Assembly (NCBI GenBank): GCA_963573305.1
Contig: OY754337.1
Location: forward strand, 51,039,164-51,103,163
Origin: Pyrrhosoma nymphula
Lineage: Eukaryota; Arthropoda; Insecta; Odonata; Coenagrionidae
Direction of reading: 5' to 3'
Length of the DNA: 64,000 bases
This document shows, piece by piece, positions 51,880-62,401 of this stretch. The notes under the pieces are model-generated. The model saw nothing but the letters and a program-made list of their open reading frames with translations. It was not told where the DNA came from and did not search any database. Numbering within the stretch: position 1 is the first letter of the stretch; every line of letters begins with the position of its first letter. A program made the position numbers and the translations under genes.

Positions 51880-52060
51880 CGTATAAAAGATGAAATATTC
51901 ATGGTAACACGGTAATTTTACTTTAATACCAGCCCTTAGTTACAGAGAAATATCGCACTTAGGAACAAAAGCGTTATAGAATTTTCCCCCGAGCACCTAC
52001 CTTTTCGCTCTTCTAGTCGGAATGAAATTTCCTATTTCAACGAAGAAACCCAGATAGAGG
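51880..52060 (+). repeat. Diverged tandem duplication, unit 1, with TATAAAAG
   Basis: TATAAAAG (51,882-51,889) followed about 50 bp later by CTTAGTTACAGAGAAATATC, then AAAAGCGTT and GAATTTTCC. The same order recurs about 405-413 bp downstream. No coding sequence recognised. Confidence 0.6.
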
Positions 52061-52292
52061 GAAAATTTAAATATTATTGCTGTACTTGTAGAATACAACT
52101 TAAAATGACTTGTCGTTTAATCATATTTCCCCTTTCTACGCTGCTGATAACAGTTCGTGACGATCTAACAAAGCATCTTTGATGCGAATAAATTCGACTA
52201 ATTCAGCACGCAATTCTGTTTACAAACTTACTGACACGACGGCTTAACTCGTTATCAAATTCATGAACAGCCGCTCTCTCATAACTGCGCAG

Positions 52293-52470
52293 AATATAAA
52301 AGCGCGCTAGCCCTTGTAATTAGAGTTGAATAATAGCACTTAGCAACAGAGAAACATCTCGCTTTGGCGCAAAGGCGTTTTTAAGCTTTAATTGGGGAAT
52401 TTTCCTTTTCGGTGCTCTTGCATGGGGCTAAATGCCCTCTTTCAATAGAGAATCACAGCCAGAGAGAGAG
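52293..52470 (+). repeat. Diverged tandem duplication, unit 2, with TATAAAAG
   Basis: TATAAAAG (52,295-52,302), CTTAGCAACAGAGAAACATC, AAAGGCGTT and GAATTTTCC, in the same order as unit 1. A 94-codon frame starts with ATG at 52,432. Its product (MPSFNRESQPERERKNPKER at the start) is unrecognised and may be chance. Confidence 0.6.
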
Positions 52471-52861
52471 AGGAAAAATCCAAAGGAAAGGATCAAATGT
52501 ATGGCGTCAACGCATGCCAAGAGGAAGAAAGCATATCCTTCATTCCAGCTTTTGCCACCAGTGGGCGTTTTAATCCTCGTTATTGCTTTGAGGGTAGGCG
52601 GGGGAGGGTTTAGTTCGCCAAAACACGAGCACCCACGCTTCCCGCTTGGAGTCGTTGGGTTCAGGGAGGCCTGGCCGTGTCTCTTTATGCCGATTAAATT
52701 GTGGGAGCAAAGTTAGCAATGCCACTCTACGCCTCCATCCAAGTCTCCTTTAGTAGTCATAGATTCATACAAAAACCCCTTCCCCGCACGCTCCCTTTCA
52801 CTTCCCTGACCCAATTTAGTGAATGGAAAAGCGGAATGCATGAAGAGGGACGAAGAGAGCA

Positions 52862-53312
52862 GAGAAAATTGGGGTGTGGAGATTCAGTGGTATGAAAAGG
52901 AGTTTCCGTGAAGAGGGTAGAACCGGCATCCACACAATACCCAGCATGTCACCACAGAGTGGAGAAAAATGCCGAAAACCTGTCCAAAATAAAAAAATAT
53001 AATTTTCACGTTAAAATTCGTAGTAAGCGACCTCACACACCAATGAAAACAATTTTGTTTTTAAATTTTATAATTTATTTTCAACCTATACACCATATTG
53101 GGCCGGTCATTTTGGTTTCTGAAATTTTGACTTCCAGGACAGAGGGTGTTGGGGTGTGGAGATTCAGTGAAAGTGGTTTGAAATGGATTTTTTTAGAATG
53201 GAGAAGATCCACGCACACTATCCTTCAAGCCACTGCAGAGTGGAGCAAAATCCCGAAAATCTTGACGAAATAAAAAAGTGAAGAGATTTCACATTCAAAT
53301 TCATAGTATTTC
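52862..53312 (+). repeat. About 283-bp direct duplication
   Basis: GGGGTGTGGAGATTCAGTG occurs at 52,871 and again about 283 bp downstream (53,153). Matching blocks follow: CAGAGTGGAGAAAAATGCCG against CAGAGTGGAGCAAAATCCCG, and AAATAAAAAAATATAATT against GAAATAAAAAAGTGAAG. A weaker third partial match (AGCGGCCTCGCATATCAATA against AGCGACCTCACACACCAATG) lies at 53,668-53,700. Confidence 0.75.
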
Positions 53313-53370
53313 ATTTTCAAATGCATAGTTGAAATTCACATTGAAATTCATAGTTAAATTCATAGTGTTT
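53298..53370 (+). repeat. Short ATTCATAGT-type tandem repeats
   Basis: Four to five imperfect AAATTCATAGT units, such as AAATTCATAGTATTTC and GAAATTCATAGTTAAATTC. Confidence 0.6.
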
Positions 53371-53710
53371 GAGGAAAATTTTCGCGGGAAACTTTGTTGG
53401 ATGGAATGGGAAAGGAAAGAATTCCGAATGGACTCCAATGTAGAGAATGTCCACGAATGTGTAGACGGTAAGTGGCAGGTCACATAGAATGGAAGACGAA
53501 AGAATAGTTTAGATTACAGAAGATCAGCTTCTAGTAGGAAGAAGGGGCTTGTGTACACCAGGGAAAAGATACTGGAACAATGTAGAGGTGGAATAATCTT
53601 AGGAGATACGGAAGGAAACAGGCGCAAACCTCGGAAGAAAGTGTGAAGGAGAAGAAGTTCATTGTTAGCGGCCTCGCATATCAATAAAAGCAATATTATT
53701 TCAATTTCAC

Positions 53711-54609
53711 TCATTTTTCATCAGTTATCCGCCGTATATTGTCGGCAATTATTTTTGTTACTCTAAAGTCGTATACAGAAGTTATTCTTCGGTAGTCTAG
53801 GAAAGACTGTAATATATTCCATTAATTTTAAACTCTTGGCATATTTTTTATAATACTGGACCGTGTAACGCCAAAATATCGCAATGATAAGCCGTATAAT
53901 ATTTACTTGTCTTGTTGATGAAAAACGAAAGAAATTGGTTCTGGTGTATGCTTTTTAATCAATGGAAGGTGAAAAAATTGAATGCTGAAAAATGGCAATT
54001 ACAGTGTAAACTTATGAAAAAATATTATATTCACCCGGGTTTGAACCTATTGGGATTTGAATACTTTAGGAAATTAATGTAATTTTCCAATCATTGCGGT
54101 TTCACCGTCTTTGGTGTAGAAATTAAAAGTTTTCCTAGGACTTTCTATCTTGTATAGATCTAAAATAGCCTAATTCATACCTTAAGATCAAACCGTTTTT
54201 TAATTAAAGTAGGGGACGGACGGACACGTCTGAAAATATATCTGTATTCTACTTACTCATTGAAATAAATAAAATATACTTATATAAGCGTTTTCATGTA
54301 GCAAGGGAAGGAAAATAAGTATGGTATTCTAAACTGGAATGATAGCTCATTATGTGATATTTATTTACTGTACCATTATTTAACTGGTATTTACTTCTCC
54401 AATGCAAATGACATTAAAGCAAAATTGAGCATGTGTTATGGCATCCATGCTGTATCGGAGAATAGGAATTACTCTAGGTCAATTTATTTTTCAACTTTTT
54501 ATACATTTTAGAAACCTTTTTTTAGAGTTGCTTATACGATCCGTGTTAAAAAAAATATTTCGGGTCGATATTAAGGTGAAGATATTTCCCATTTGCCGAA
54601 ACCGGGGAT
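53711..54609. other. No gene recognised
   Basis: AT-rich, no supported feature. Confidence 0.6.
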
Positions 54610-54745
54610 GAAAGTACGTATAAGTTCCTTCATTAAAAAGTCCTCCTGGACCGGGGATCGAGCCAAGGGCCTTTTGTTTGTAGGGCCAGTGTACTGACCA
54701 CCAAGTGGAAATTGAAATGTCTTCATACGCGGCTATAACCACGGC
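54610..54745 (-). mobile_element. tRNA-derived SINE-like segment
   Basis: Minus strand: TGGTGGTCAGTACACTGGC (A-box-like, near 54,685-54,705) then CTTGGCTCGATCCCCGG (B box, 54,667-54,651). An 83-codon frame runs through it, but it is only the translated tRNA-like sequence. Confidence 0.6.
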
Positions 54746-54854
54746 CTAAGTGATGTTACAGGATTTATCCCCGTGGTTAGTGGCATCTTTGAGGTCCATA
54801 TTCCCTTACGAGTGCGATCCTTGATCGACCGTTGAGGCTGGGCATCTAGTTCTC

Positions 54855-54960
54855 TTAAATCCTTCTAAAAGTTTGCGCATTGGCCCGGCAAGCCAAAGGT
54901 TCGTGGTTCCATTCCCTATGTAGGTGGAATATTTCCGAAGGTATTAATGTCAATTCAGCC
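54855..54960 (+). mobile_element. Possible SINE-like segment, opposite orientation to its neighbour
   Basis: GCATTGGCCCGGCAAGCCAA, then GGTTCGTGGTTCCATTCCC (B-box-like) about 54,897-54,916. It lies about 110 bp from a minus-strand SINE-like copy, making a head-to-head pair. Confidence 0.4.
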
Positions 54961-55232
54961 TTACTGAATAAAATAATCTTGGCAATAAATATGGTGAATG
55001 AATCTTGCATGGGCAGTAAAGTAATGGTCGAAAATACTTACCGCGGATATAATACATGCATATGTGCCAAAGAAAAGATAAAAGCAGCAACTATGTACTT
55101 GAAGCAATCATTGTGGAACAGCGATTAAAACTCTAGGAATATTTTGCAGACAGAAAATATTTAAATCTTAACGATGCATACTGTATTCGGACGCTTATGT
55201 AAAACTCCAAAATGATGTTTGCATTTTTAACC

Positions 55233-55240
55233 CTCTAGCG
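55233..55240 (+). repeat. Left 8-bp target-site duplication of hAT element
   Basis: CTCTAGCG, identical to the copy at 56,072-56,079. Confidence 0.88.
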
Positions 55241-56071
55241 CATGGGTCGGCAAACTACGGCCCGCGGGTGAAGTCCGGCCCGCCGCCTCTTTATATACTG
55301 CCCGCGAGCTGAGAATGCAATAAGGGAAGGTAACTGTTCATAGTAAATTAATGTTAGCCAGGTCTTTAAAGGTAAAATGTAACTTCCACGTATATCGCTA
55401 TTCTCCTAATAGTAAAATACGTTCCCATTAAAACAATCCAATCCTATCCCACAGAGCAGAATTTCTATCAATTGCAATCGTTTCTCCTTTATTATTTATA
55501 AATTTGGTTATTATTTGTTGAGTTGGTTATTGACCACTTTAATTGATGTATATGTTTATTGATATTGAGAGTTGGTATTTTTTTTAAATCTCAACTTCCT
55601 TTTGCCAACGTTTCGCTTTTTAATTTAAACATCATCAGGGCTACAACACAATACAAGAATAAAGAGTGTACACTAGCAAATTTAGTACCGTAAGGTGAGA
55701 ATAACATTCCTGCTATGACAATGGCAACAAAGATTTCCTCTTGGTAACCAAATCAACACCTATTAAAAAAAGAAAGCAAAAATGGAAACCCATGATAAAA
55801 TTTTGACTAATAAATATAATAAGTCAAAATAATCATAATTAAAAACTAATAGTATAAATAATTTAAAAATGTCCAACTCTCAATAATAATAAACGCATAC
55901 GTTATTATTTGCACTGTGACGCTATATTTTGCTCAATTCTTTTGTAAAAACTTGTTTTTTGCTTTATTATTTAAGTAGGCCTATCTACAATGATGAAGTG
56001 TTTGCCTCTTGGACCGCGAAAAGTAAAATTTTTACCATTCGGCCTTTTGATAAAAAGTTTTCCGACCCCTA
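55241..56071. mobile_element. Nonautonomous hAT-type transposon, 831 bp
   Basis: The ends form short terminal inverted repeats: left CATGGGTCGGCAAACT, right (reverse complement) TAGGGGTCGGAAAACT. They are flanked by an exact 8-bp direct repeat CTCTAGCG (55,233-55,240 and 56,072-56,079). An 8-bp target-site duplication and a GGGTCGGCAAACTACGGCCC end are hallmarks of hAT elements. No transposase frame is present, so movement must have depended on an enzyme supplied from elsewhere. A second repeat is nested inside (55,557-55,893). Confidence 0.88.
55557..55893. mobile_element. Repeat nested inside the hAT element
   Basis: The stretch begins with TTATTGATATTGAGAGTTGG and ends with the inverted CCAACTCTCAATAATAATAA. 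Between them is CCAACGTTTCGC followed by CATCATCAGGGCT, a motif pair (GAAACG and GATGATG on the other strand) common in arthropod interspersed repeats. The inverted ends suggest a foldback or MITE inserted into the hAT element. No duplication at the borders could be defined. Confidence 0.5.
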
Positions 56072-56079
56072 CTCTAGCG
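56072..56079 (+). repeat. Right 8-bp target-site duplication of hAT element
   Basis: CTCTAGCG, identical to the copy at 55,233-55,240. Confidence 0.88.
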
Positions 56080-56655
56080 CATGCATTGTGTGTGCTTGAA
56101 ATTTAGCTGTTGCGCATCCCAATATGTCTGAGCGAACTTATTGTGAAAGCTCGGCGAGTGTTTCTGGAGACCCCGGAACCGTTCCAAGATCGATACAGGC
56201 CAGCTGCAGTGCCAGGTATCCGATGGGACGTGTGCGGGAGTGCACGTGGCTACTTTGCGGGAGAAGATTGCGAAGTTCCCCGTCGGTTCCAATCTTCTTC
56301 CCGGATTCCGTGTCACGGCGGGAGGTGGACGGGGAAGTACATATCTCGGAAGATTTTACGGCCGTCAGTGCCTATCGCATGACACCCGCGGATGTGTGTG
56401 CCCTTTATCAAGAGGCACTGTTGAAAAAGGCTTAACCAAACCTGAATCTTCTCAAGGTACTTGGAGCGAAATTTTTCCCTAGTCATCTTGGAGACCATTT
56501 TCAAATTTTATTATTGAATTTAAGTACCCTACTGTTAGAAGAATGAAGTAAGCTTTCTGTTATTACGACGCAAAACTTATGTTTTAAACTGCTGAAATTG
56601 TCAGTATTTCTGAATCCCTCGATTGCACGCAAAGTGCTTTAGCCGGCGAAGCGAT

Positions 56656-56900
56656 CGAGGCGTCCTTATCCCTTATGCATTTTTGAGGGCTTAATTGGAA
56701 CAAGATTTTCAATCCCTCAAAAATCCGCAGGGGATAAGGACGCCTCGGTAGCTTAACTGGTTAAAGGTCTAGGTGCGAAATCGAGGGATCTTGATTTGTG
56801 TCCCGGTCATGGTCAATGATTTTTCCTCTTTGGAATTTCGCACTTATGTGCACTTGCGGGTGACTTCGTAACGGAAATACCTTGGCTAGTCCCGGAATAC
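56656..56900 (+). mobile_element. SINE-like element with an inverted copy of its own head
   Basis: An A-box-like TAGCTTAACTGG (56,749-56,760) and a degraded B-box region TTGATTTGTGTCCCGG (56,792-56,807) mark a tRNA-derived SINE. Its leading edge (56,714-56,747) is repeated in inverted orientation at 56,656-56,689. The outer 17 bp of each arm (CGAGGCGTCCTTATCCC) and the inner 11 bp (ATTTTTGAGGG) are identical, separated by a mismatched six-base patch and a 24-bp loop. A T-rich stretch follows from 56,819. Confidence 0.55.
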
Positions 56901-56929
56901 TCAAAATTCGTCAATACGTTTAAAATCTT

Positions 56930-57370
56930 TTAATCGGACTAATTTTCTCACGCAGTTCGCTGACTCCTTCACAACCGAAGATTTTTTTGCGATATGGAAA
57001 GAATGACTGCTGTGAGTAATTGATTCATTTTTTAAAATTGTTGGAAAATCATACAAACTGCACACTGTTAAATTTATGACGAGACCTATGCGTTAAAAAT
57101 TACTCATTTTTAAAATAAAAAAAAACTCATTTTCATGGGAAATGGCAAGTGCATACAGATGCCATTTACCATATGAAATGGTAAGTGCATATAGTTACCA
57201 TTCCTATGAAAAATGGCTGGTATTTTTTGCCAAATTATCGAAAAGTGCTGTGGTAAGTGGCCGATATTTTGCTATCATTGAAAAGGTGAGATATTTTTCT
57301 ACTTGAAGAGGGCAAACTCATTGCATTTTATATGAAGTGACAACTCGCTCAAACTAACGTAAATATTACT
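56930..57370 (+). repeat. Diverged interspersed repeat, copy 2
   Basis: Matches 22,430-22,830 in the same order and orientation. This copy contains an additional local tandem duplication (57,138-57,209). It starts about 30 bp after the SINE-like element ending near 56,900. Confidence 0.7.
57138..57209 (+). repeat. Two-unit tandem repeat, about 36 bp each
   Basis: Unit 1 contains GAAATGGCAAGTGCATACAG, unit 2 GAAATGGTAAGTGCATATAG. Each ends with a CCATT motif and then CATAT or CTAT. Confidence 0.75.
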
Positions 57371-57505
57371 TCCACATTTAGTCTATACAAAAGTGTATGT
57401 TTCACACCGGTGGCTTCACCTTGGAATGACTTATCATTTACTCCTATCTGTACTCTATTTGAGGTCTAGGATCTAGTACTTTCCCAGCGAATGAGCGTAT
57501 CAAAA

Positions 57506-57663
57506 TTCTCTCGGGTTTCACACCGGGCCAGATGGTCCATGAAGGTCGATGTTTCGACTCTCGACTCGAGCATCGTCCTCAGGGAAAAGGTGAGAGGGGG
57601 CAAGTTGAGCGTCAAAAATTCGGCTTTTAGGGACCCTCTACCCCAGTGTGAAATCCGAGAGAA
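57506..57663. mobile_element. Foldback element, about 158 bp
   Basis: TTCTCTCGGGTTTCACACCG at the left pairs with CAGTGTGAAATCCGAGAGAA at the right with only two or three mismatches. The interior holds TCGATGTTTCGACTCTCGAC and GAGCATCGTCCTCAGGG, the CGAAAC and GATGA motif pair seen in other foldbacks here. Confidence 0.6.
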
Positions 57664-58567
57664 CTTGGAGCAAATCAAGTCATACCTTTCTAAGCCATTT
57701 TATTCTCGAATTGAACTTGTAATTAGATGAAATTAAATACGAGAATGAGTGAGACATTGGGAACAATTGTTATTCTATCTAATATAAATTCCATTTTTAC
57801 GAAAAACTGTTTTAATGAAGTGAAAAATCTGAATAAGTGAAATTCAGGCACCCAATCATCTTATTATTTTAGTAATTAGCAAATAACTAAAATAATTGAA
57901 GTTGAAATGCGGTTATTCAGTAAAAATGGCGCTGCAATCGGTCACTTAGACTGAAAAAAGCGTTAATTAAAAATAAATTTGCAGAATTATCTGTGAATTT
58001 TGTACCTTGACTTTGTTTTTGTAATCAACGAGGCATTTCCTCAGGATAAGCAGAATTTTTAAAATGAAAATGTTGAATTTTGTAGCTGTTTTTACTTAAA
58101 GAGTCGAAATGGAACATTCTTCATCGAGAAAGCTTCAATGAATTGTTTAAGTCTTTGCTTTAACACCTTAAAATGTCTCCATCATCACCATATTTATCTT
58201 TTAATCTCGGTACCCTCTCTAAAGGCCGTTTTACGTGACATTTATTCAGGTACTCAAAAGGGAACTCAATTTAGCATATTCAAAATGGGATGGTGTGAAA
58301 GTCTCGGTTTGCCTTTCATATGATCCAACTCTACTTTTCATTTGGGCCCTGAGGCTTTTGTGTTTGTTTTCACTTGGAAGCATCAGTCTACTGCCACTGA
58401 TGAAGATCTCTTATTAATAAAAATTAGGAATTATTCCGTGAATGTCATTGTTTTATTTCCTTGAGCCTACGTTTTTAAATTACCTATATTTATATTTTCA
58501 AATGGGTGTTTCTGTCAAGTTCTGGTGGTTCGGTCCCTTAGAAACCTGAAGACAAGCCAATGACTTA

Positions 58568-58842
58568 GGGGCCATTCAAGTATTACGTAAGACGTTTTTG
58601 GGAGTTAGGGGAGAACTGCATGATTGTACGATATCCAGTGCTCAAAGCTGCACGATGGCTTCCATGGAAAGATGAAACTACAGAAAGCGAGCATTTAATG
58701 AACAGTATATACAAACTAAGACGTCTACAATCTAACGTCTTACATAAGACTGAGAGGGAAAACCTTACATTTTCTTACATAGGGATAGAGGGGGGGGGTC
58801 AAAAATGGCATGAACCGCCTTACGCAATACTTAAGCGGCCAT
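58568..58842. mobile_element. MITE with GGGGCCATTCAAGTATTACG-type ends
   Basis: The left end GGGGCCATTCAAGTATTACG is matched in reverse at the right end by CTTACGCAATACTTAAGCGG followed by CC (3-4 differences). TTA lies immediately outside the left end and again just after GGCCA on the right, consistent with a 3-bp duplication as in PIF/Harbinger elements. That assignment is tentative. Internal sequence has no transposase. Confidence 0.7.
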
Positions 58843-61635
58843 TAATGAATCATTAATATCTTTATTGCGCAGTCAGCCCTCAGCTTGAAGCCGTTAAAAC
58901 ATCAAAAACATTTGCCTTAACACATCTATCTTGTAATTATCTGTAGAAGGTTTATTGTCTTTCGGCTGTGGATGAATATTAATCGAACGGAAATTTTAAG
59001 AGGCAGATAAGGTTTCCGTTGAGGCTTAAAAATAAATGCGTTTCTAAATCTTTGAGATATCTCTTCTAACCAGCTGAATAATCATTGCCAACCAAAAACA
59101 TGTTCCTTAGTACTTGTTCGAATTCTGAGATCAAACCATCAATGAAAGACGACGTACATCTCATTTTCGTAATGATTATGGCAGAGGCGACATTTAATTT
59201 TTATAGGGAATTGGTAATATACCTGTTCCAAGAAGGGATTCTTGTTATATTGGTGGTTCTCCACGCTCCTGTGGTAATTGGCACTTAATGGGCAAAATTC
59301 TATCGAAGAATTCATTGTAAACAGATGCCATTATTGGCTTGTGATACTGATAACTTCACTATTTAGCCGGATTACACGTGTCAGTATTTCATCGCTTTAT
59401 AAGCATAGATATAATTTCAGCGTTGATGGTAATTAGGGAAAATGAGCTGTGGAATCTAATTAAAATGTGACGAAATGTACGAGGAAGGGCGTATGGTTCT
59501 GCCATGGCGAAGATTGGGTTATCTTGTCATTCTCACGGAATAATTAGGTTGCGTTCCCGTCAGGGTGACTTGACCCGTCAAATTAGCTTTTAATTCTCCC
59601 TAGGGAGGGACTTCCACTTTGATTTTTGAAAATCGTCCTCGTCGGAGCAGTCCCTTGAGGGCATAGTCCTGCATCTGATGAATTTCAGAGCTCAGCGCCG
59701 CCATCATAAGCATAGTAGAGTTACTTGTGGCTACAGTGTAAAGTTGGTGAGCATGGTGACGGCTTAGTTTACTTAGATTTTAATATTCTACCTTTTTAGT
59801 CTGATTTGCCTCTGAATTAAATATACCTACTCAGAGACATGAGAAATTTGAAAATCCTTTACTTTCTACAAGTGGTTAAATGAATTTTTCGTAGCAAACT
59901 TCTTCCATGTGGTGTATACCTTTGTACCCACGTGTGTCAATGCATACCATATCACTGGTGAATTTCGCAGTGATTTGGTGATTGTGAAAAGTTTGTCGCT
60001 GTAAAACCGCTCTTTGAATTCATGGATTTGGGTGATATTGCGCGATTAATTAGTATTAATTTTTCCGTTAGGATTAACTTGGTTTAAGTGCAATTGTACC
60101 CAGGTAGATACACTTTATTACTCGACACGGGTTTAGATGTTTTGCTTTATCTTCACCTGAAGATAATACAAACAAAATGTGTGATAAAGAGTATTTATGT
60201 GTGGAAAATTGAACTTAATACAAGTTATTCTTTACAGAAAGGTTTGGTTTATTCTCCGCGGCAGTGGCTTATGAATGGCACGACCACGCCTCCTGTGCTA
60301 CAATGTAGACTCGAGACAAGAACAACCAGTTCCTTTTAATCCACCATTAATATCGCGTTGAAATACGGTGGATTGGTGGTGTAACAGTTAAACATACCTA
60401 GATTCGATCTCATTTCGATTTTTTTGTTCCTTACTTTTTCGGAAATGGTGAAGCAACAGCTTCATACTAATTCTATTTCACCTGTTTCTAATTTTTCAAA
60501 AATTCGTTATTGGCTATATACGTTTCCACGGCATATTTTGCTCTTCTTTCGGAGTTTGCCTTAAATATGCTGATAGATAAAAAACTTACTTATTATTTAA
60601 TAGTAAGAAAATTTTAATATATATCATCCATGCCTTGTTCTTAATAAAATTTAAAGTTTAGTTCATATTCATGTGAATAGAATTTTATGAATAGTATATT
60701 AATTTGCCAGCTTGTAGTAAACAATTGTGGAAATTTGTCATAAATAATTACAAAAAAACATGCAAACAACGAAATCAAATTCATTTCAGTTAGAAGCTAC
60801 TGTATCTTCTTTTATCGTTACTTAGCAAGGATGTGAGATTGTGAAATATAAATATAAAATAAACATGGCTCTTCACCTGGAATACTTTTACTAAAAGAAT
60901 GTTATTACAGTGGTTCCCAGGAGTGCTAAACACTTTCCGCTTCCCTGATTTTTGCTCTATACGATCATTCAATGAATCACCATGGGAAACCTGTATTCAT
61001 CATTATAGGTATCCTACCAAGTGAGTTTTTTGTCCTTAGACAGTCCTGGATAATACTTTCTGATAGGGAGGAAAATTATATTTCAAATTCTTCATTAAAT
61101 CATCTTTATTGCTAATTGTGAAGGTCTGTGAAGTAGCCACGGTATAACCTTTTTGGTGTACCCTCGCAGGTAGCTAAGTTAGATTAGGTAAACATTTCTG
61201 TTTCGAATCATAAAATGCATTACAACTAGAAAAAAGGTATTTAAAACAAGGCTAAGCTTAAATAAGAGCTATAAATTTGAAGAATGATTAAAATATTAGG
61301 ATATTTACACTAATAAATAAATAAAACTTCAATTAAGACTAGGTTTCAAACATATCCCATAATTACAGGTCTTGTTTTATAAATTTAACTTTTGGTGGAA
61401 AGGTCAATTCCTGGAGCACTTTAAATAGTTTGGAAATTTTAGATATCAGATTTAGGAATAACATTAGTGATTTGGCGGAATATATGATTGTACACTATTG
61501 CCTGTGTATTCTGATTCTGAATTGGTTATCTTTTCGAGTAGTAATGTGCTTATTTATACCATATAATTCTGAAAAGCGCCAGTCATTGAAAGAAATCCTT
61601 CTAAAAGTCGTTAAAACTTTCGCGGTCCATATTAT
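58843..61635. other. No gene recognised apart from a possible SINE scrap
   Basis: AT-rich DNA; chance frames up to 96 codons. The 96-codon frame ending at 61,720 runs into the hairpin and is not credible as a gene. Confidence 0.6.
60367..60425 (+). mobile_element. Possible shortened tRNA-derived SINE segment
   Basis: TGGTGTAACAGTTAAACATA (A-box-like) is closely followed by CTAGATTCGATCTCAT (B-box-like). The gap is shorter than in a tRNA, which suggests an internal deletion. Confidence 0.4.
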
Positions 61636-61757
61636 GACTTATATATGTTTTTTTTTGGGTTGTCCGCGTCTTGCTAGCTGGTTCGAAGGTGGCCTGGTAG
61701 GCCACCTTCGAACCAGCTAGCAAGACGCGGACAACCCAAAAAAAAAACATATAAGTC
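61636..61757. repeat. Near-perfect 60-bp hairpin with 3-nt loop
   Basis: The left arm (61,636-61,695) and right arm (61,699-61,757) are reverse complements around the loop GGT. The only differences are a two-base AT unit in the outer part of the left arm and one base in a 9/10-nt A/T run. The inner 41 bp of each arm (beginning GGGTTGTCC in the left arm and ending in AGGTGGCCT) are identical. The arms contain TGGTTCGAAGG, somewhat like a B box. No coding role is apparent. Confidence 0.95.
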
Positions 61758-62401
61758 AAATCCTTCTAGATGATCAGAAGTTATAGGACATCAGTCCTGT
61801 AGAATGGGTCTCTGAAACAAAGAGAAGCTTTACATTGTATAAATATTTGCATTTTCAATTTGCACATGGGAATGATTCAAGAGAATTCCATCTGAAGCCC
61901 TTCAATGTTTGTGATTGTTTAACAAATATTTTTTACCGCAATCGCAATTTTTAATTGGTTGCTGAATTCGAATATTGATTGAATTTTAATGGCGACTCCG
62001 TGACGCAAAACTAAGTGATAAATAATGACTTTGAATTTTAACTGGAAATCGTGAAGGTCATAGGTGACCACGTGAAAAACATGATAGTTCAAAGTTAAAA
62101 CACTAAATAGTATTTCCGTTCCTGTTTCGAAGATTGATCATCTAAATTTCTTTGGAGATAATCACTCCACCATCTTTAGTTGATCAATTGTTACACTTCA
62201 TTGGTTGTACTAATTTAAATAGCCAGAATTCAAAATGTGTAATCCAGACATCGGGATCCTATTGAATGCTTCCCTCGTTTGTTTATAATTGCACCTCATT
62301 CGAGAAGTTTCATTGTAAGTTGAACCATTATTTAGTATTTTTCAGTAGTTTTGAAATTCAGTAATTTGAAAAGATATATGCTGAAAATAACTCGAGGTGG
62401 A

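Noticed and set aside
61430..61720. 96-codon plus-strand frame
   Set aside because: Its end is the hairpin arm, and the remainder has no motif or coding bias.
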